Positions 34,299 through 42,307 of a DNA stretch of 64,000 bases are shown here, piece after piece. A program made the translations under genes and the position numbers. Source of the stretch: a bacterium (GTDB lineage Bacteria > Armatimonadota > Zipacnadia > Zipacnadales > Zipacnadaceae); NCBI GenBank assembly GCA_030603495.1, contig JAUVXR010000006.1, positions 20,124 through 84,123 of the forward strand, written 5' to 3'. The notes below the pieces were generated by a model. The model was given only the letters and a program-made list of their open reading frames with translations. It did no database searches and was not told the origin of the DNA. Each line of letters opens with the position of its first letter. The stretch's first letter is position 1.

Positions 34299-35372
34299 AT
34301 GTCTGTGGCCGTACGAGCCGGATTAGTCGGCGTCGGCCCAGTGGGAGACCGGATCGTAACCTGTCTTAGGGAACGCAGCTTTCCGCTGGCCCAGTCGCTG
34401 CGGGTGATGGCGACCCGCAGTCGTCGCGAGGTGCTCGGTGGTGAGGAGTTCGACGTCCAGGAGACGCGAGCCGAGTTGCTCGCGGACCTTGATGTGGTCT
34501 TCTTCGCCGGGCGCGAGGGCGGCAAGGGTGCCAGCGTCCAGTGGGCGGAGACCGCTATCAACAACGGGGCCTACTGTATTGATAACGGCAGCGACTTCCG
34601 GCTGGACCCAAATGTGCCGCTGGTCGTTCCCGAAATCAACATGGACACGGTCAACGAGCAGACCAAACTCATTGCCAGCCCCAACTGCTCGACGATTCAA
34701 CTGGTCGTCGCGCTGGCGCCGCTGCACCGGGCAGCGGGCATAAAGCGCGTCGTCGCTTCGACCTACCAAGCGGTCAGCGGCTGGGGGCAGGCGGCCGTCG
34801 AGGAGATGGAGCGGCAGTTGCCGAACTGCTTGGGCGGGGATCCGGTGGAATGTGATCCCAGCATCTTCGCCCGGCCCATAATGCTCGACTGCATCCCGCA
34901 TATTGACCGCTTCCTGCCCGATGGCTACACCAAAGAAGAGCTGAAGATGGTCAGCGAGACGCGCAAGATTCTCGACGAGCCAGATATGCCAATTACCGCC
35001 ACCGCAGTGCGCGTGCCGATCCCCATCGGCCATAGCGAGTCGGTCAACGTCGAGTTCGAGCGGCCTATCACCCGCGAGGAAGCAATAGAGATTCTTAGTA
35101 AGGCGCCCAGCGTAGTGGTCATTGATGGCCCTACGCTGGATCCCAATGCGCTCGAGCACCGCGACGCGCCGGAGGAGTTGCAGTATCCGACTGCCGCCGA
35201 CTTGCGCCAAGACGAATACAAGGATATGGTCCTGGTCGGCCGCATTCGCCAGGATGAGACTATCGAGAACGGCCTGAATCTGTGGATCGTGGCCGATAAC
35301 TTGCGCAAAGGTGCGGCGACCAACGTCGTGCAGATCGCCGAAGCGATGCTGGAGCGAGGGCTGCTAGGGTAG
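34299..35372 (+). CDS. asd: Aspartate-semialdehyde dehydrogenase
   Basis: Reduces aspartyl phosphate to aspartate semialdehyde, the branch point to lysine, threonine and methionine. About 358 residues. Nucleotide loop GLVGVGPVGDRIVTCL, the substrate region DNGSDFRLDPNVPLVVPEIN, the catalytic Cys in ASPNCSTIQLVVAL and the VASTYQAVSGWGQAAVEEM segment are intact. The start may be ATG 34299 or GTG 34305; an AGAGG lies eight bases before the latter. It follows dapB across the repeat pair, with no promoter seen between them. Confidence 0.95.
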   Translation: MSVAVRAGLVGVGPVGDRIVTCLRERSFPLAQSLRVMATRSRREVLGGEEFDVQETRAELLADLDVVFFAGREGGKGASVQWAETAINNGAYCIDNGSDFRLDPNVPLVVPEINMDTVNEQTKLIASPNCSTIQLVVALAPLHRAAGIKRVVASTYQAVSGWGQAAVEEMERQLPNCLGGDPVECDPSIFARPIMLDCIPHIDRFLPDGYTKEELKMVSETRKILDEPDMPITATAVRVPIPIGHSESVNVEFERPITREEAIEILSKAPSVVVIDGPTLDPNALEHRDAPEELQYPTAADLRQDEYKDMVLVGRIRQDETIENGLNLWIVADNLRKGAATNVVQIAEAMLERGLLG

Positions 35373-35423
35373 AAGATAGGATGCAGGACACGACATACCG
35401 GCGAGAGCAGGAGCGCATTAACC

Positions 35424-35450
35424 GGTAGGAGCGACATTCTTGTCGCGACC
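35424..35450 (+). repeat. Palindromic repeat family B, single copy
   Basis: GGTAGGAGCGACATTCTTGT plus CGCGACC with the GCGACA/TGTCGC hairpin, identical in core to the copy at 29867. It is the first element in a patch of short palindromes that fills the asd-argC gap (35373-35615). Confidence 0.8.
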
Positions 35451-35459
35451 AGGAAACGG

Positions 35460-35512
35460 TCCTTCGACAGGCTCAGGACAAGCGGGCGGATGTTCCTGCG
35501 GAATATTCGCCC
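35460..35512. repeat. Two further short palindromic elements
   Basis: At 35460-35482 a CCTTCGACAGGCTCAGGACA-type unit. At 35484-35512 a 13-pair hairpin (GGGCGGATGTTCC with GGAATATTCGCCC, TGC loop, two G-U pairs). Both types resemble short palindromic units common in environmental bacterial genomes. They sit directly after the family B copy. Confidence 0.55.
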
Positions 35513-35615
35513 CTACAGACGGCAACGACAAGCGCGACGGGCAGTTCGACGAGCTCACCGGAAACGAGACGCCCATCGTGCCGGTAGATTGCATAGTTGG
35601 CGTAAGGAAGTAGCT

Positions 35616-36659
35616 ATGACTAAGATAGGCATACTGGGTGCAGCCGGATACGGCGGCGCCGAGCTAATCAGGCTGCTACTGGGGCACTCCGAGGTGGAGA
35701 TCGTCTACCTGGGCGGGCATACTACCGTGGGCGAGCAGATCGCCGAGCTGTATCCCAATCTGGCCGGCAAGATTGATATGGTCATCGGGGAGAGCGCCGT
35801 GCCGCCCGTGGTCGAGCGCGGAGCGGAGGTGCTCTGCTCGGCGTTGCCGCACAAGGTGGGCGCCGATATTGTAGCTGAGGCGCTCGACAGCGGGCTGAAG
35901 GTCATTGATTTCTCCGCAGATTTCCGGTTGAAGGATGTCGCCCAGTACGAGAAGTACTACCAACATCATCCCCACCCCGAGATGCTGGCCGAGGCCGTCT
36001 ACGGGCTGCCCGAGCTGCACCGGGAGGAGATCATCCCGGCTCGGCTGGTGGCGGCACCCGGCTGCTTCCCCACCGGCGCAATCCTGGCACTGGCCCCGGC
36101 AGTCGAGGCCGGCCTGATCGGCACCGACGGCATCATCGTGGACAGCAAGACCGGGGTCTCGGGTGCGGGCCGCACCAACCTGGATCTGGCCTTCCACTTT
36201 CCCGAGATCAACGAATCCCTCAAGGCCTACAAGGTGGCAGAGCACCGCCACACTCCCGAGATTGACCAGGAGCTATCCCTGCTCAGCGGCCAGCCGCTAC
36301 AAGTAACCTTCGTCCCCCACCTCATCCCGGTAACGCGCGGGATTCTGACCACCGCCTACGGTCGGCTGCACGAGGGCATCTCAGAGAGCCAGGTACGGGA
36401 TGTCTACGAGCAGTTCTACGCCAACGAACCGTTCGTTATAGTCATGGCGCCCGGTGAGCAGCCCACCACCAAGCAGGTCAGCGGCTCGAATAACTGCCAC
36501 ATCGGGCTGGTAGTGGCTGAAAAGACAGGCCAGCTTATTGTCACTTCGGTCGTTGACAACCTGATCAAGGGGCTGTCCGGGTCAGTACTGCAGTGCCTGA
36601 ACCTGATGATCGACTGCGCCGAGACAACGGCGCTGGAAGCGCCAGCCCTGTGGCCGTAG
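35616..36659 (+). CDS. argC: N-acetyl-gamma-glutamyl-phosphate reductase
   Basis: NADPH-dependent third step of arginine synthesis. 347 residues from ATG 35616 with AAGGAAG upstream; the open frame before it lies in repeats. Motifs: GILGAAGYGGAELIRLL (nucleotide loop), CSALPHKVGADI, VIDFSADFRL, the catalytic Cys in AAPGCFPTGAIL, DSKTGVSGAGR and HRHTPEIDQEL. argJ starts 79 bases after it, so the two form an arg pair. argB, argD and argF are not here. Confidence 0.96.
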   Translation: MTKIGILGAAGYGGAELIRLLLGHSEVEIVYLGGHTTVGEQIAELYPNLAGKIDMVIGESAVPPVVERGAEVLCSALPHKVGADIVAEALDSGLKVIDFSADFRLKDVAQYEKYYQHHPHPEMLAEAVYGLPELHREEIIPARLVAAPGCFPTGAILALAPAVEAGLIGTDGIIVDSKTGVSGAGRTNLDLAFHFPEINESLKAYKVAEHRHTPEIDQELSLLSGQPLQVTFVPHLIPVTRGILTTAYGRLHEGISESQVRDVYEQFYANEPFVIVMAPGEQPTTKQVSGSNNCHIGLVVAEKTGQLIVTSVVDNLIKGLSGSVLQCLNLMIDCAETTALEAPALWP

Positions 36660-36738
36660 CAAGACAGGCAAGAGAGCAGGAGGGACTACAGGCACGAAGT
36701 ATCGCCCGGAGCTTCTTCCAGTCCCAGGAGAACTAACC

Positions 36739-37980
36739 ATGTCGGCCAACCTGTTTGAGATAATCGAGGGCGGTATTACCGCGCCCGAAGGCTTTTCCGG
36801 AGCCGGCGTGCACTGCGGCATCAAGCCCGATTCCCTGGACCTGATGCTGCTGCATTCCGAGCCTCGGGCCGCCGCGGCCGTGACCGTCACGACCAACTCG
36901 TTTCGGGCCGCGCCGACCTACATTGCTCAGGAGCACACCGCCGACGGCTGGGCCCATACCGTTGTGGCTAACAGCGGTAACGCCAATGCCGCCACCGGCG
37001 AGTCGGGCATGAGTAACGCACGGCTCATGGCTGAACTGACCGGCCGGGCCCTCGATATCCGGGCCAGAGACGTGATAGTCTGTTCGACCGGCAAGATCGG
37101 CGAGCAGCTGCCCATGGACAGGATCGAGGCGGGCATCGCCCAGGCCGCGGGCCAGCTTACCCGCCAGGACCCCGAGTCCATCACCCGCGCCATAATGACT
37201 ACCGATACCTTTCCCAAGATGGTCTCGGTGCAGTTCCCGGTCGGCGGCGTTACGGTCAAGATGGGCGGCATCGCCAAGGGTGCGGGAATGATCTGCCCAC
37301 AGATGGCGACGATGCTCTGCTTCCTGACCACCGACCTCGCCATCACGCCCGAGATCTTGAAGACCAGCCTCCAGCAGACGGTGCGGCAGTCGTTCAACTG
37401 TATCTCGGTGGACGGCTGCATGAGCACCAACGATACGGTGGCAATCCTCGCCAACGGTGTCGCCGGCAATAAGCCAATTCTCAGCGATCATTCGCCGGGC
37501 TACGAGGCGTTCCTGGCGGCCCTGACCTATGTCACGCAGGAGCTGGCCAAGATGATCGCCCGTGACGGCGAGGGGGCCACGAAGTTCGTCGAGATCACAG
37601 TCGCAGGAGCGAAAGACTGGGAACAGGCCCAGCACATCGCCCGAGCCATTGCCAACTACGACATCCTCAAAACTGCCATCTTCGGCGAGGACTTCAACTG
37701 GGGACGGATTGCTGCGGCGGTCGGTGCCGCCGACCGAGCCCTTGACCCCAGCACAATTACTATCACCTGGGCAGGAATCACCGCGTGGGACCGTGGCAAC
37801 GTGGCTGAGTTCGACGCCGCCGAGGCTAAGTCCGCAATGCAGGCCGATGAGATCACAATTGAGGTAGACCTGGGCATCGGTGAGGCCCAGGCGACGGTCT
37901 GGACGTGCGACTTGACGTACGACTACATCAGAGAAAACGCCGGGCCCGATGTGTACGATAGTACAGTGGATAGTAGATAG
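36739..37980 (+). CDS. argJ: Glutamate N-acetyltransferase / amino-acid acetyltransferase
   Basis: 413 residues. Transfers the acetyl group from N-acetylornithine to glutamate, recycling acetyl in arginine synthesis; bifunctional forms also use acetyl-CoA. The self-cleavage region is clear: GGIAKGAGMICPQMATMLCFLTTD, where Thr in MATML becomes the new N-terminus of the beta chain. Other conserved parts: VVANSGNANAATGE, VCSTGKIGEQLPMD and GEDFNWGRIAAAVG. The ribosome binding site AGGAG lies before ATG 36739. Mono- versus bifunctionality cannot be read from the sequence. Confidence 0.95.
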   Translation: MSANLFEIIEGGITAPEGFSGAGVHCGIKPDSLDLMLLHSEPRAAAAVTVTTNSFRAAPTYIAQEHTADGWAHTVVANSGNANAATGESGMSNARLMAELTGRALDIRARDVIVCSTGKIGEQLPMDRIEAGIAQAAGQLTRQDPESITRAIMTTDTFPKMVSVQFPVGGVTVKMGGIAKGAGMICPQMATMLCFLTTDLAITPEILKTSLQQTVRQSFNCISVDGCMSTNDTVAILANGVAGNKPILSDHSPGYEAFLAALTYVTQELAKMIARDGEGATKFVEITVAGAKDWEQAQHIARAIANYDILKTAIFGEDFNWGRIAAAVGAADRALDPSTITITWAGITAWDRGNVAEFDAAEAKSAMQADEITIEVDLGIGEAQATVWTCDLTYDYIRENAGPDVYDSTVDSR

Positions 37981-38012
37981 TGGACAGGAAACGACACAGA
38001 GCAACACGAATT

Positions 38013-38068
38013 GGTAGGAGCGACATTTCATCCGCCGTAGCTTGAGCGAAGGCGGGTCTTGTCGCGAC
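38013..38068 (+). repeat. Family B repeat interrupted by a family E repeat
   Basis: The left part GGTAGGAGCGACATT (38013-38027) and right part CTTGTCGCGAC (38058-38068) together equal an intact family B unit. A 30-base block (38028-38057) is inserted at the loop of its hairpin. The block's core, 38032-38055, is CCGCC, GTAGCTTGAGCGAAG-type, GGCGG, the short form of family E also found next to ssrA. No clear target-site duplication is seen. Confidence 0.75.
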
Positions 38069-38109
38069 TAAGAACCGGGGTTCGTGAAGCTCGCCCCAGC
38101 CGTGCTCCC

Positions 38110-38225
38110 GGTAGGACAGGCGTCTCGCCTGTCCAGACTTACTGTGGGGCCACCCTGGCAGCTATGGTACACAGGGTGGATGCCTGTCTCATCTAACCAG
38201 CGACAGGCGGGACGCCTGTCGTACC
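38110..38225. repeat. Family A repeat pair flanking a third hairpin
   Basis: Plus copy at 38110-38134 and inverted copy at 38201-38225 enclose 66 bases. Inside, CCACCCTG (38150-38157) pairs with CAGGGTGG (38172-38179). Layout as a small inverted-repeat-ended element; no reading frame inside. It lies 20 bases before the ThuA gene start. Confidence 0.7.
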
Positions 38226-38245
38226 GAATGAGAAGGAGAGAAGTC

Positions 38246-38992
38246 ATGGCAACAATCCGCGTTACGGTCTGGAACGAATTCCGCCACGAAAAAGAGAAAG
38301 ACGCCGTCAAGAGCGTCTACCCCGACGGTATGCACGAGGCTATTGCCGCATATCTGGGCCAGCGGCCCGGCTTGACGGTGGGGACGGCCACCCTCGATGA
38401 GCCCGAGCACGGGCTGACTGAGGAGGTGCTCGCCGAGACGGATGTGCTGATCTGGTGGGGACATTCAGCTCACGCCGAGGTTCAGGATGAGATCGTGGAC
38501 CGCGTCCAGGCGCGCATTCTCGACGGGATGGGCCTGATCGTGTTGCACTCTGGGCACTTCTCCAAGATCTTCAAGCGTATGATGGGCAGTTCCTGTGCCC
38601 TCAAATGGCGCGAAGTGGCGGAAAAGGAACGACTCTGGGTGGTCAATCCTGTCCACCCCATCACCCAGGGGCTGGGGCCGCACATCGAACTGCCCCATAC
38701 CGAGATGTACGGTGAGCCGTTTGATATCCCCACACCCGACAAAGTCATCTTCATCAGTTGGTTCGCGGGCGGCGAGGTCTTCCGCAGCGGCTGTACCTGG
38801 ACTCGGGGCAAGGGCAATATCTTCTACTTCCGCCCCGGCCACGAGACCTTCCCCATCTTCCACAATCCCGAAATCCTCAAGGTCATCGAAAACGCCGTGC
38901 GCTGGGCGGCCTTCGCCGGCAGTACGGAAGTTGACATGTCGGTCGGCAATGTCCCACCGCTCGAGGACCTGTCCGCCAGGAAGGGACAGTGA
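38246..38992 (+). CDS. ThuA-like (trehalose utilisation) protein
   Basis: 248 residues from ATG 38246 with GAAGGAGAG upstream; longer open sequence before it is repeat. A class I glutamine-amidotransferase-like fold: [49 protein letters not shown], then HPITQGLG and [16 protein letters not shown]. ThuA proteins take part in trehalose or other sugar-derivative breakdown; the exact reaction is unclear, and the usual amidotransferase Cys is not present. No partner ThuB dehydrogenase is adjacent. Confidence 0.85.
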   Translation: MATIRVTVWNEFRHEKEKDAVKSVYPDGMHEAIAAYLGQRPGLTVGTATLDEPEHGLTEEVLAETDVLIWWGHSAHAEVQDEIVDRVQARILDGMGLIVLHSGHFSKIFKRMMGSSCALKWREVAEKERLWVVNPVHPITQGLGPHIELPHTEMYGEPFDIPTPDKVIFISWFAGGEVFRSGCTWTRGKGNIFYFRPGHETFPIFHNPEILKVIENAVRWAAFAGSTEVDMSVGNVPPLEDLSARKGQ

Positions 38993-39009
38993 TGGATCAG
39001 AGCAAGCCA

Positions 39010-39130
39010 GGTTAGTTTCAGGTTCACGCACAGAAGGTTTTCCGAGGGTTCCGGTTTACTGGCCCTGCTCGTCCGTGTCAAGTCCTACGAGCGGGAACTT
39101 GCAGTGGATTCGACGAATGTCAAACTAACC
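39010..39130. other. Distant inverted repeat in the ThuA/PEP-CTERM gap
   Basis: GGTTAGTTT (39010-39018) and AAACTAACC (39122-39130) are perfect nine-base inverted arms 103 bases apart. The 300-base gap otherwise holds only the promoter at 39204-39232. Chance cannot be excluded for nine bases. Confidence 0.3.
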
Positions 39131-39203
39131 AGAGGCAAGTGGGGAATCCCAGCTGAGCAAACCAGGTTGAAGGAGGAGTTCTTGCGGACGCGGGGAAACT
39201 TAC

Positions 39204-39232
39204 TTGCAGTTCAGGGCCTGCTCTGATATACT
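39204..39232 (+). promoter_or_regulatory. Promoter of the PEP-CTERM gene
   Basis: TTGCAG (39204-39209), 17-base spacer, TATACT (39227-39232), 60 bases before the start codon. Confidence 0.75.
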
Positions 39233-39292
39233 GCTATCAACCTCGTAGTACGAGAGCACCGACCGGGCCGAATCGTCGAGCGAGGATTGGTC

Positions 39293-40249
39293 ATGCGATG
39301 CACATGGGTGTTGGTGATTGTAGCTCTGATGTGGCTGGGCGCTAGCCTCGCTCAGGCAGATGTTCGCTCTGATGCCACCGCTTGGCCTTACCCCGTCAAC
39401 CAGCTTATCGACAGCACCTACGACGACTACGACCCGCAAATCCACAACGGCCAGGTTGCCTGGGAGGGCTACGGAGGCGGATGGGACCTCGAAATTTTCT
39501 TCTGGGATGGCACTTTCGACGGCGAGGGTAACCCTACTGGCATCGCCCCGCTTACCAACAACAGCTACGACGATTACGACCCGCAAATCCACAATGGCCA
39601 GGTTGCCTGGCATGGCAAAGAAGGCGGCAGCGACTACGAGGTCTTCTACTACGACGGCACCAGCACCACCCAGCTTACCAACAACGCCTACACCGATTGG
39701 TACCCGCAAATCCACAACGGCCAGGTTACCTGGTATGGCTACGACGGCAACGACTTCCAAATTTTCTTCTGGGATGGCACTTTCGACGGCGAGGGTAACC
39801 CTACTGGCACCACCCCGCTTACTGCCAACAGCTACGCCGATTACTACCCGGAAATCCACAATGGCCAGATTACCTGGTATGGGGAAGAAGGCGGCAACGA
39901 CGCCGAGATCTTCTATTATAACGGGACCAGCACCACGCAGCTTACTACCAACAGCTACTACGATGCCGACCCGCAAATCCACAACGGCCAGATTACCTGG
40001 TGGGGCTACGACGGCAGCGACTACGAAATCTTTTACTGGGACGGCAGCACTATCTACCAGGTAACGGACAACACGTGGGACGACCGGTCCCCGCAGATTT
40101 GGAATAGTCAGATTACCTGGTGCAGTAGGGTGAACGATGGTGATTGGAAGATAATGGAGGCGCACATCCCCGAGCCGACCACCATCGCCCTCTTTGGACT
40201 GGGGCTACTTGGCCTGGGCGCGAAGCTGCGCCGGCGCCGCCAGAGTTGA
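39293..40249 (+). CDS. PEP-CTERM anchored beta-propeller-like repeat protein
   Basis: 318 residues from ATG 39293 (AGGA upstream). Signal peptide 1-21; about seven repeats of 40-50 residues with the core DPQIHNGQVAW or DPQIHNGQITW followed by DYEIFYWDG-like strands, as in TolB/WD40-like propeller proteins; and a C-terminal sorting signal IPEPTTIALFGLGLLGLG plus Arg-rich tail, the PEP-CTERM motif read by exosortase/archaeosortase-type enzymes. Such proteins go to the surface and extracellular matrix. DNA repeats are nearly identical (39498-39540 and 39765-39807), so the array expanded recently. No exosortase gene is in the window. Confidence 0.88.
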   Translation: MRCTWVLVIVALMWLGASLAQADVRSDATAWPYPVNQLIDSTYDDYDPQIHNGQVAWEGYGGGWDLEIFFWDGTFDGEGNPTGIAPLTNNSYDDYDPQIHNGQVAWHGKEGGSDYEVFYYDGTSTTQLTNNAYTDWYPQIHNGQVTWYGYDGNDFQIFFWDGTFDGEGNPTGTTPLTANSYADYYPEIHNGQITWYGEEGGNDAEIFYYNGTSTTQLTTNSYYDADPQIHNGQITWWGYDGSDYEIFYWDGSTIYQVTDNTWDDRSPQIWNSQITWCSRVNDGDWKIMEAHIPEPTTIALFGLGLLGLGAKLRRRRQS

Positions 40250-40334
40250 GCGAGCCGGTTCACCTAAGCAACCAAGCAGTCCCCTGAAAAGGGCTCGACA
40301 ATGCGCCACCCCAGAGCCACCAGGTATAATCCGC

Positions 40335-40363
40335 TTGACTTCTGGGTATCCATAGGCTATAAT
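40335..40363 (+). promoter_or_regulatory. Promoter of leuA (T-box operon)
   Basis: TTGACT (40335-40340), 17-base spacer, exact TATAAT (40358-40363). Transcription would start near 40370, at the front of the T-box leader. Confidence 0.82.
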
Positions 40364-40369
40364 CCGGTC

Positions 40370-40669
40370 AAATTGAAGCTGCAAAGACGATGACGGGGAG
40401 TAGTAGGCGCGGGGAGGATAACAGAGAGGTCGCTCCTGGCTGAAAGGCGACTATCCGAAGCGCACTGAAACTCGCCCCCGAGTCGCGGGCTGAACCGGCC
40501 CTCACTAGGCCCAAGTAGGTACCGACGGAGTTCCCGCCGTTACAAGGGAAGCGGTATCGGAGAGTTGTTGCTCTCCCGTGCCGTACAGAGCGGGCCGCTT
40601 CGGCGGCCAATTAGAGTGGTACCGCGGATTGCTTAGGTCTTCCGTCTCTTAAGAGATGGGAGGCTTTTT
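40370..40669 (+). promoter_or_regulatory. T-box leader (leucine-specific) upstream of leuA
   Basis: About 300-base leader that senses uncharged tRNA. Stem I begins AAAGACGATGACGGGGAGTA and contains AGAGAGGTCGCTCC. The likely specifier is CTC at 40471-40473 (in GAAACTCGCCC), a Leu codon that fits the leuA target. A perfect UUCG-capped stem (40593-40608) precedes the T-box AGAGTGGTACCGCGG (40613-40627), whose TGGT pairs with the tRNA ACCA end. A terminator hairpin follows. Uncharged tRNA-Leu(GAG) should favour the antiterminator and leuA expression. Confidence 0.92.
40639..40669 (+). terminator. T-box terminator hairpin
   Basis: CTTCCGTCTCTT pairs with AAGAGATGGGAGG with one bulged G, followed by CTTTTT at 40664-40669. 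It is the alternative to the antiterminator formed by the T-box sequence. Confidence 0.85.
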
Positions 40670-40715
40670 CGTTTTTGGTACTCTATTTGCTGCAGCAATA
40701 CAGGAGGAGATGAAG

Positions 40716-42230
40716 ATGCCCAGAGTAATCAGAATCTTCGACACAACCCTGCGTGACGGTGAGCAGTCACCCGGCGCCAGCCTGAGCGTAGATGAAAAGA
40801 TAGCGATAGCCCACCAGCTCGCCGCGCTTAACGTGGATATCATCGAGGCCGGCTTTCCCATCTCGTCGCCGGAGGACTTCGAGGCGGTGCGCCGTGTGGC
40901 TATCGAGGTACAGGGGCCGGTGATCTGCGGCCTGGCCCGCACGATGCCGGAAGACATTGACTGCAGTTGGGAGGCGGTGAAGGAGTCAGAGCGCCCGCGC
41001 ATCCACACTTTTGTCAGCACCTCGAAGATTCACTTGGAAACGACCCTCAAGAAGACAGCCGCCGAGGTGCTGGAGATAGCGGTGACCGAGGTGCGCCATG
41101 CGCGGGAGCTGTGTCCAGACGTAGAATTCTCGCCGATGGATGCCACCCGCACCGACCTGGACTACCTGGCCGAGATCGTCCAGGCGACGATCGAGGCAGG
41201 GGCGACGACCGTCAATATTCCCGACACCGTCGGCTACGCCACTCCCTGGGAGATGCATGATACGATCACTTACCTGTTCGAGCACGTCGCCAACATTGAC
41301 CAATGCACTATCAGCGTGCATTGCCACGACGACCTGGGTATGTCCGTAGCGAACTCCCTGGCGGCGGTGAAGGCGGGCGCTGGCCAGGTGGAGTGCACTA
41401 TCAACGGGATGGGCGAACGCGCGGGCAATGCCTCGCTGGAGGAGATCGTGATGGCACTGCATACGCGCGGCGCGGAGCTCGATGCCACGACCAACGCCTG
41501 CACCCAGCAGATCACAAAAACCTCGCGGATGGTCTCGAACCTGACCGGCTTCGTCGTCCAGCCCAACAAGGCGATTGTGGGCGAGAACGCCTTCGCCCAC
41601 GAATCCGGTATCCATCAGCACGGCGTGATTATGGACCGGCAGACCTACGAGATAATGCGGCCCGAGGACGTAGGCCTCAGCGAGAGTGTATTGACCTTGG
41701 GACGGCGCTCGGGCCGCCACGGACTGCGCCAGCGTCTCGAGGAGTTGGGTTATAAGGTTCACGACGACCAGATTGACGCGATTTACGAGCGTTTCCTCAG
41801 GATCGCCGACAAGAAGAAGCAGGTCTATGACGAGGACTTGCAGATGATAATGCACGAAGCAACGACACAGGTGCCCGAGATCTGGGAACTGATCAGCGTG
41901 GAGACTACGTCCGGCGGCACGCCCACCGCCACGATGACGCTGCGCAAGGAGGGTGAAACGCATACCGATGCGGCCACCGGCAACGGGCCCGTGGACGCCG
42001 CCTACCAGGCGATAGAGCGGATTACCGGCGTTAGCCTGACGCTAGATGACTACTCACTGCGCAGCATCAGCACCGGTAAGGACGCTATCGGCGAGGCGAC
42101 GGTGAAGGTCCGGCGCAACGGACAGGAGGTCATCGGCAAGGCCAGCAGTACCGACATCATCGAGGCCAGCGCGAAGGCCTACCTGAACGCGGTCAACCGC
42201 CTGCTGGTCAAGGAGAACCAGGCGAAATAG
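40716..42230 (+). CDS. leuA: 2-isopropylmalate synthase
   Basis: Condenses acetyl-CoA with 2-oxoisovalerate, the first committed step of leucine synthesis. 504 residues from ATG 40716, eight bases after AGGAGG (ATG 40710 is too close). The TIM barrel has IFDTTLRDGEQSPGASLS (metal/CoA site), VEFSPMDATRTD, NIPDTVGYATPWEM, ISVHCHDDLGMSVANSL (HxH metal ligands) and GMGERAGNASLEE. The C-terminal LeuA regulatory domain is complete, so leucine feedback is expected in addition to T-box control. leuB, leuC and leuD are not in the window. Confidence 0.96.
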   Translation: MPRVIRIFDTTLRDGEQSPGASLSVDEKIAIAHQLAALNVDIIEAGFPISSPEDFEAVRRVAIEVQGPVICGLARTMPEDIDCSWEAVKESERPRIHTFVSTSKIHLETTLKKTAAEVLEIAVTEVRHARELCPDVEFSPMDATRTDLDYLAEIVQATIEAGATTVNIPDTVGYATPWEMHDTITYLFEHVANIDQCTISVHCHDDLGMSVANSLAAVKAGAGQVECTINGMGERAGNASLEEIVMALHTRGAELDATTNACTQQITKTSRMVSNLTGFVVQPNKAIVGENAFAHESGIHQHGVIMDRQTYEIMRPEDVGLSESVLTLGRRSGRHGLRQRLEELGYKVHDDQIDAIYERFLRIADKKKQVYDEDLQMIMHEATTQVPEIWELISVETTSGGTPTATMTLRKEGETHTDAATGNGPVDAAYQAIERITGVSLTLDDYSLRSISTGKDAIGEATVKVRRNGQEVIGKASSTDIIEASAKAYLNAVNRLLVKENQAK

Positions 42231-42234
42231 GCAC

Positions 42235-42271
42235 AGAGGGCAGCGGGCAGCGCGTCGGCCGCTGCCCTCTT
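42235..42271 (+). terminator. Hairpin terminator after leuA
   Basis: A perfect 12-base stem (AGAGGGCAGCGG at 42235-42246 with CCGCTGCCCTCT at 42259-42270) just after the leuA stop, followed by TTG only. Strong stem, weak T-run. Confidence 0.65.
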
Positions 42272-42307
42272 GCCAAAAAGCCGCTTATGTCGTAGAATAC
42301 CAGCGTC

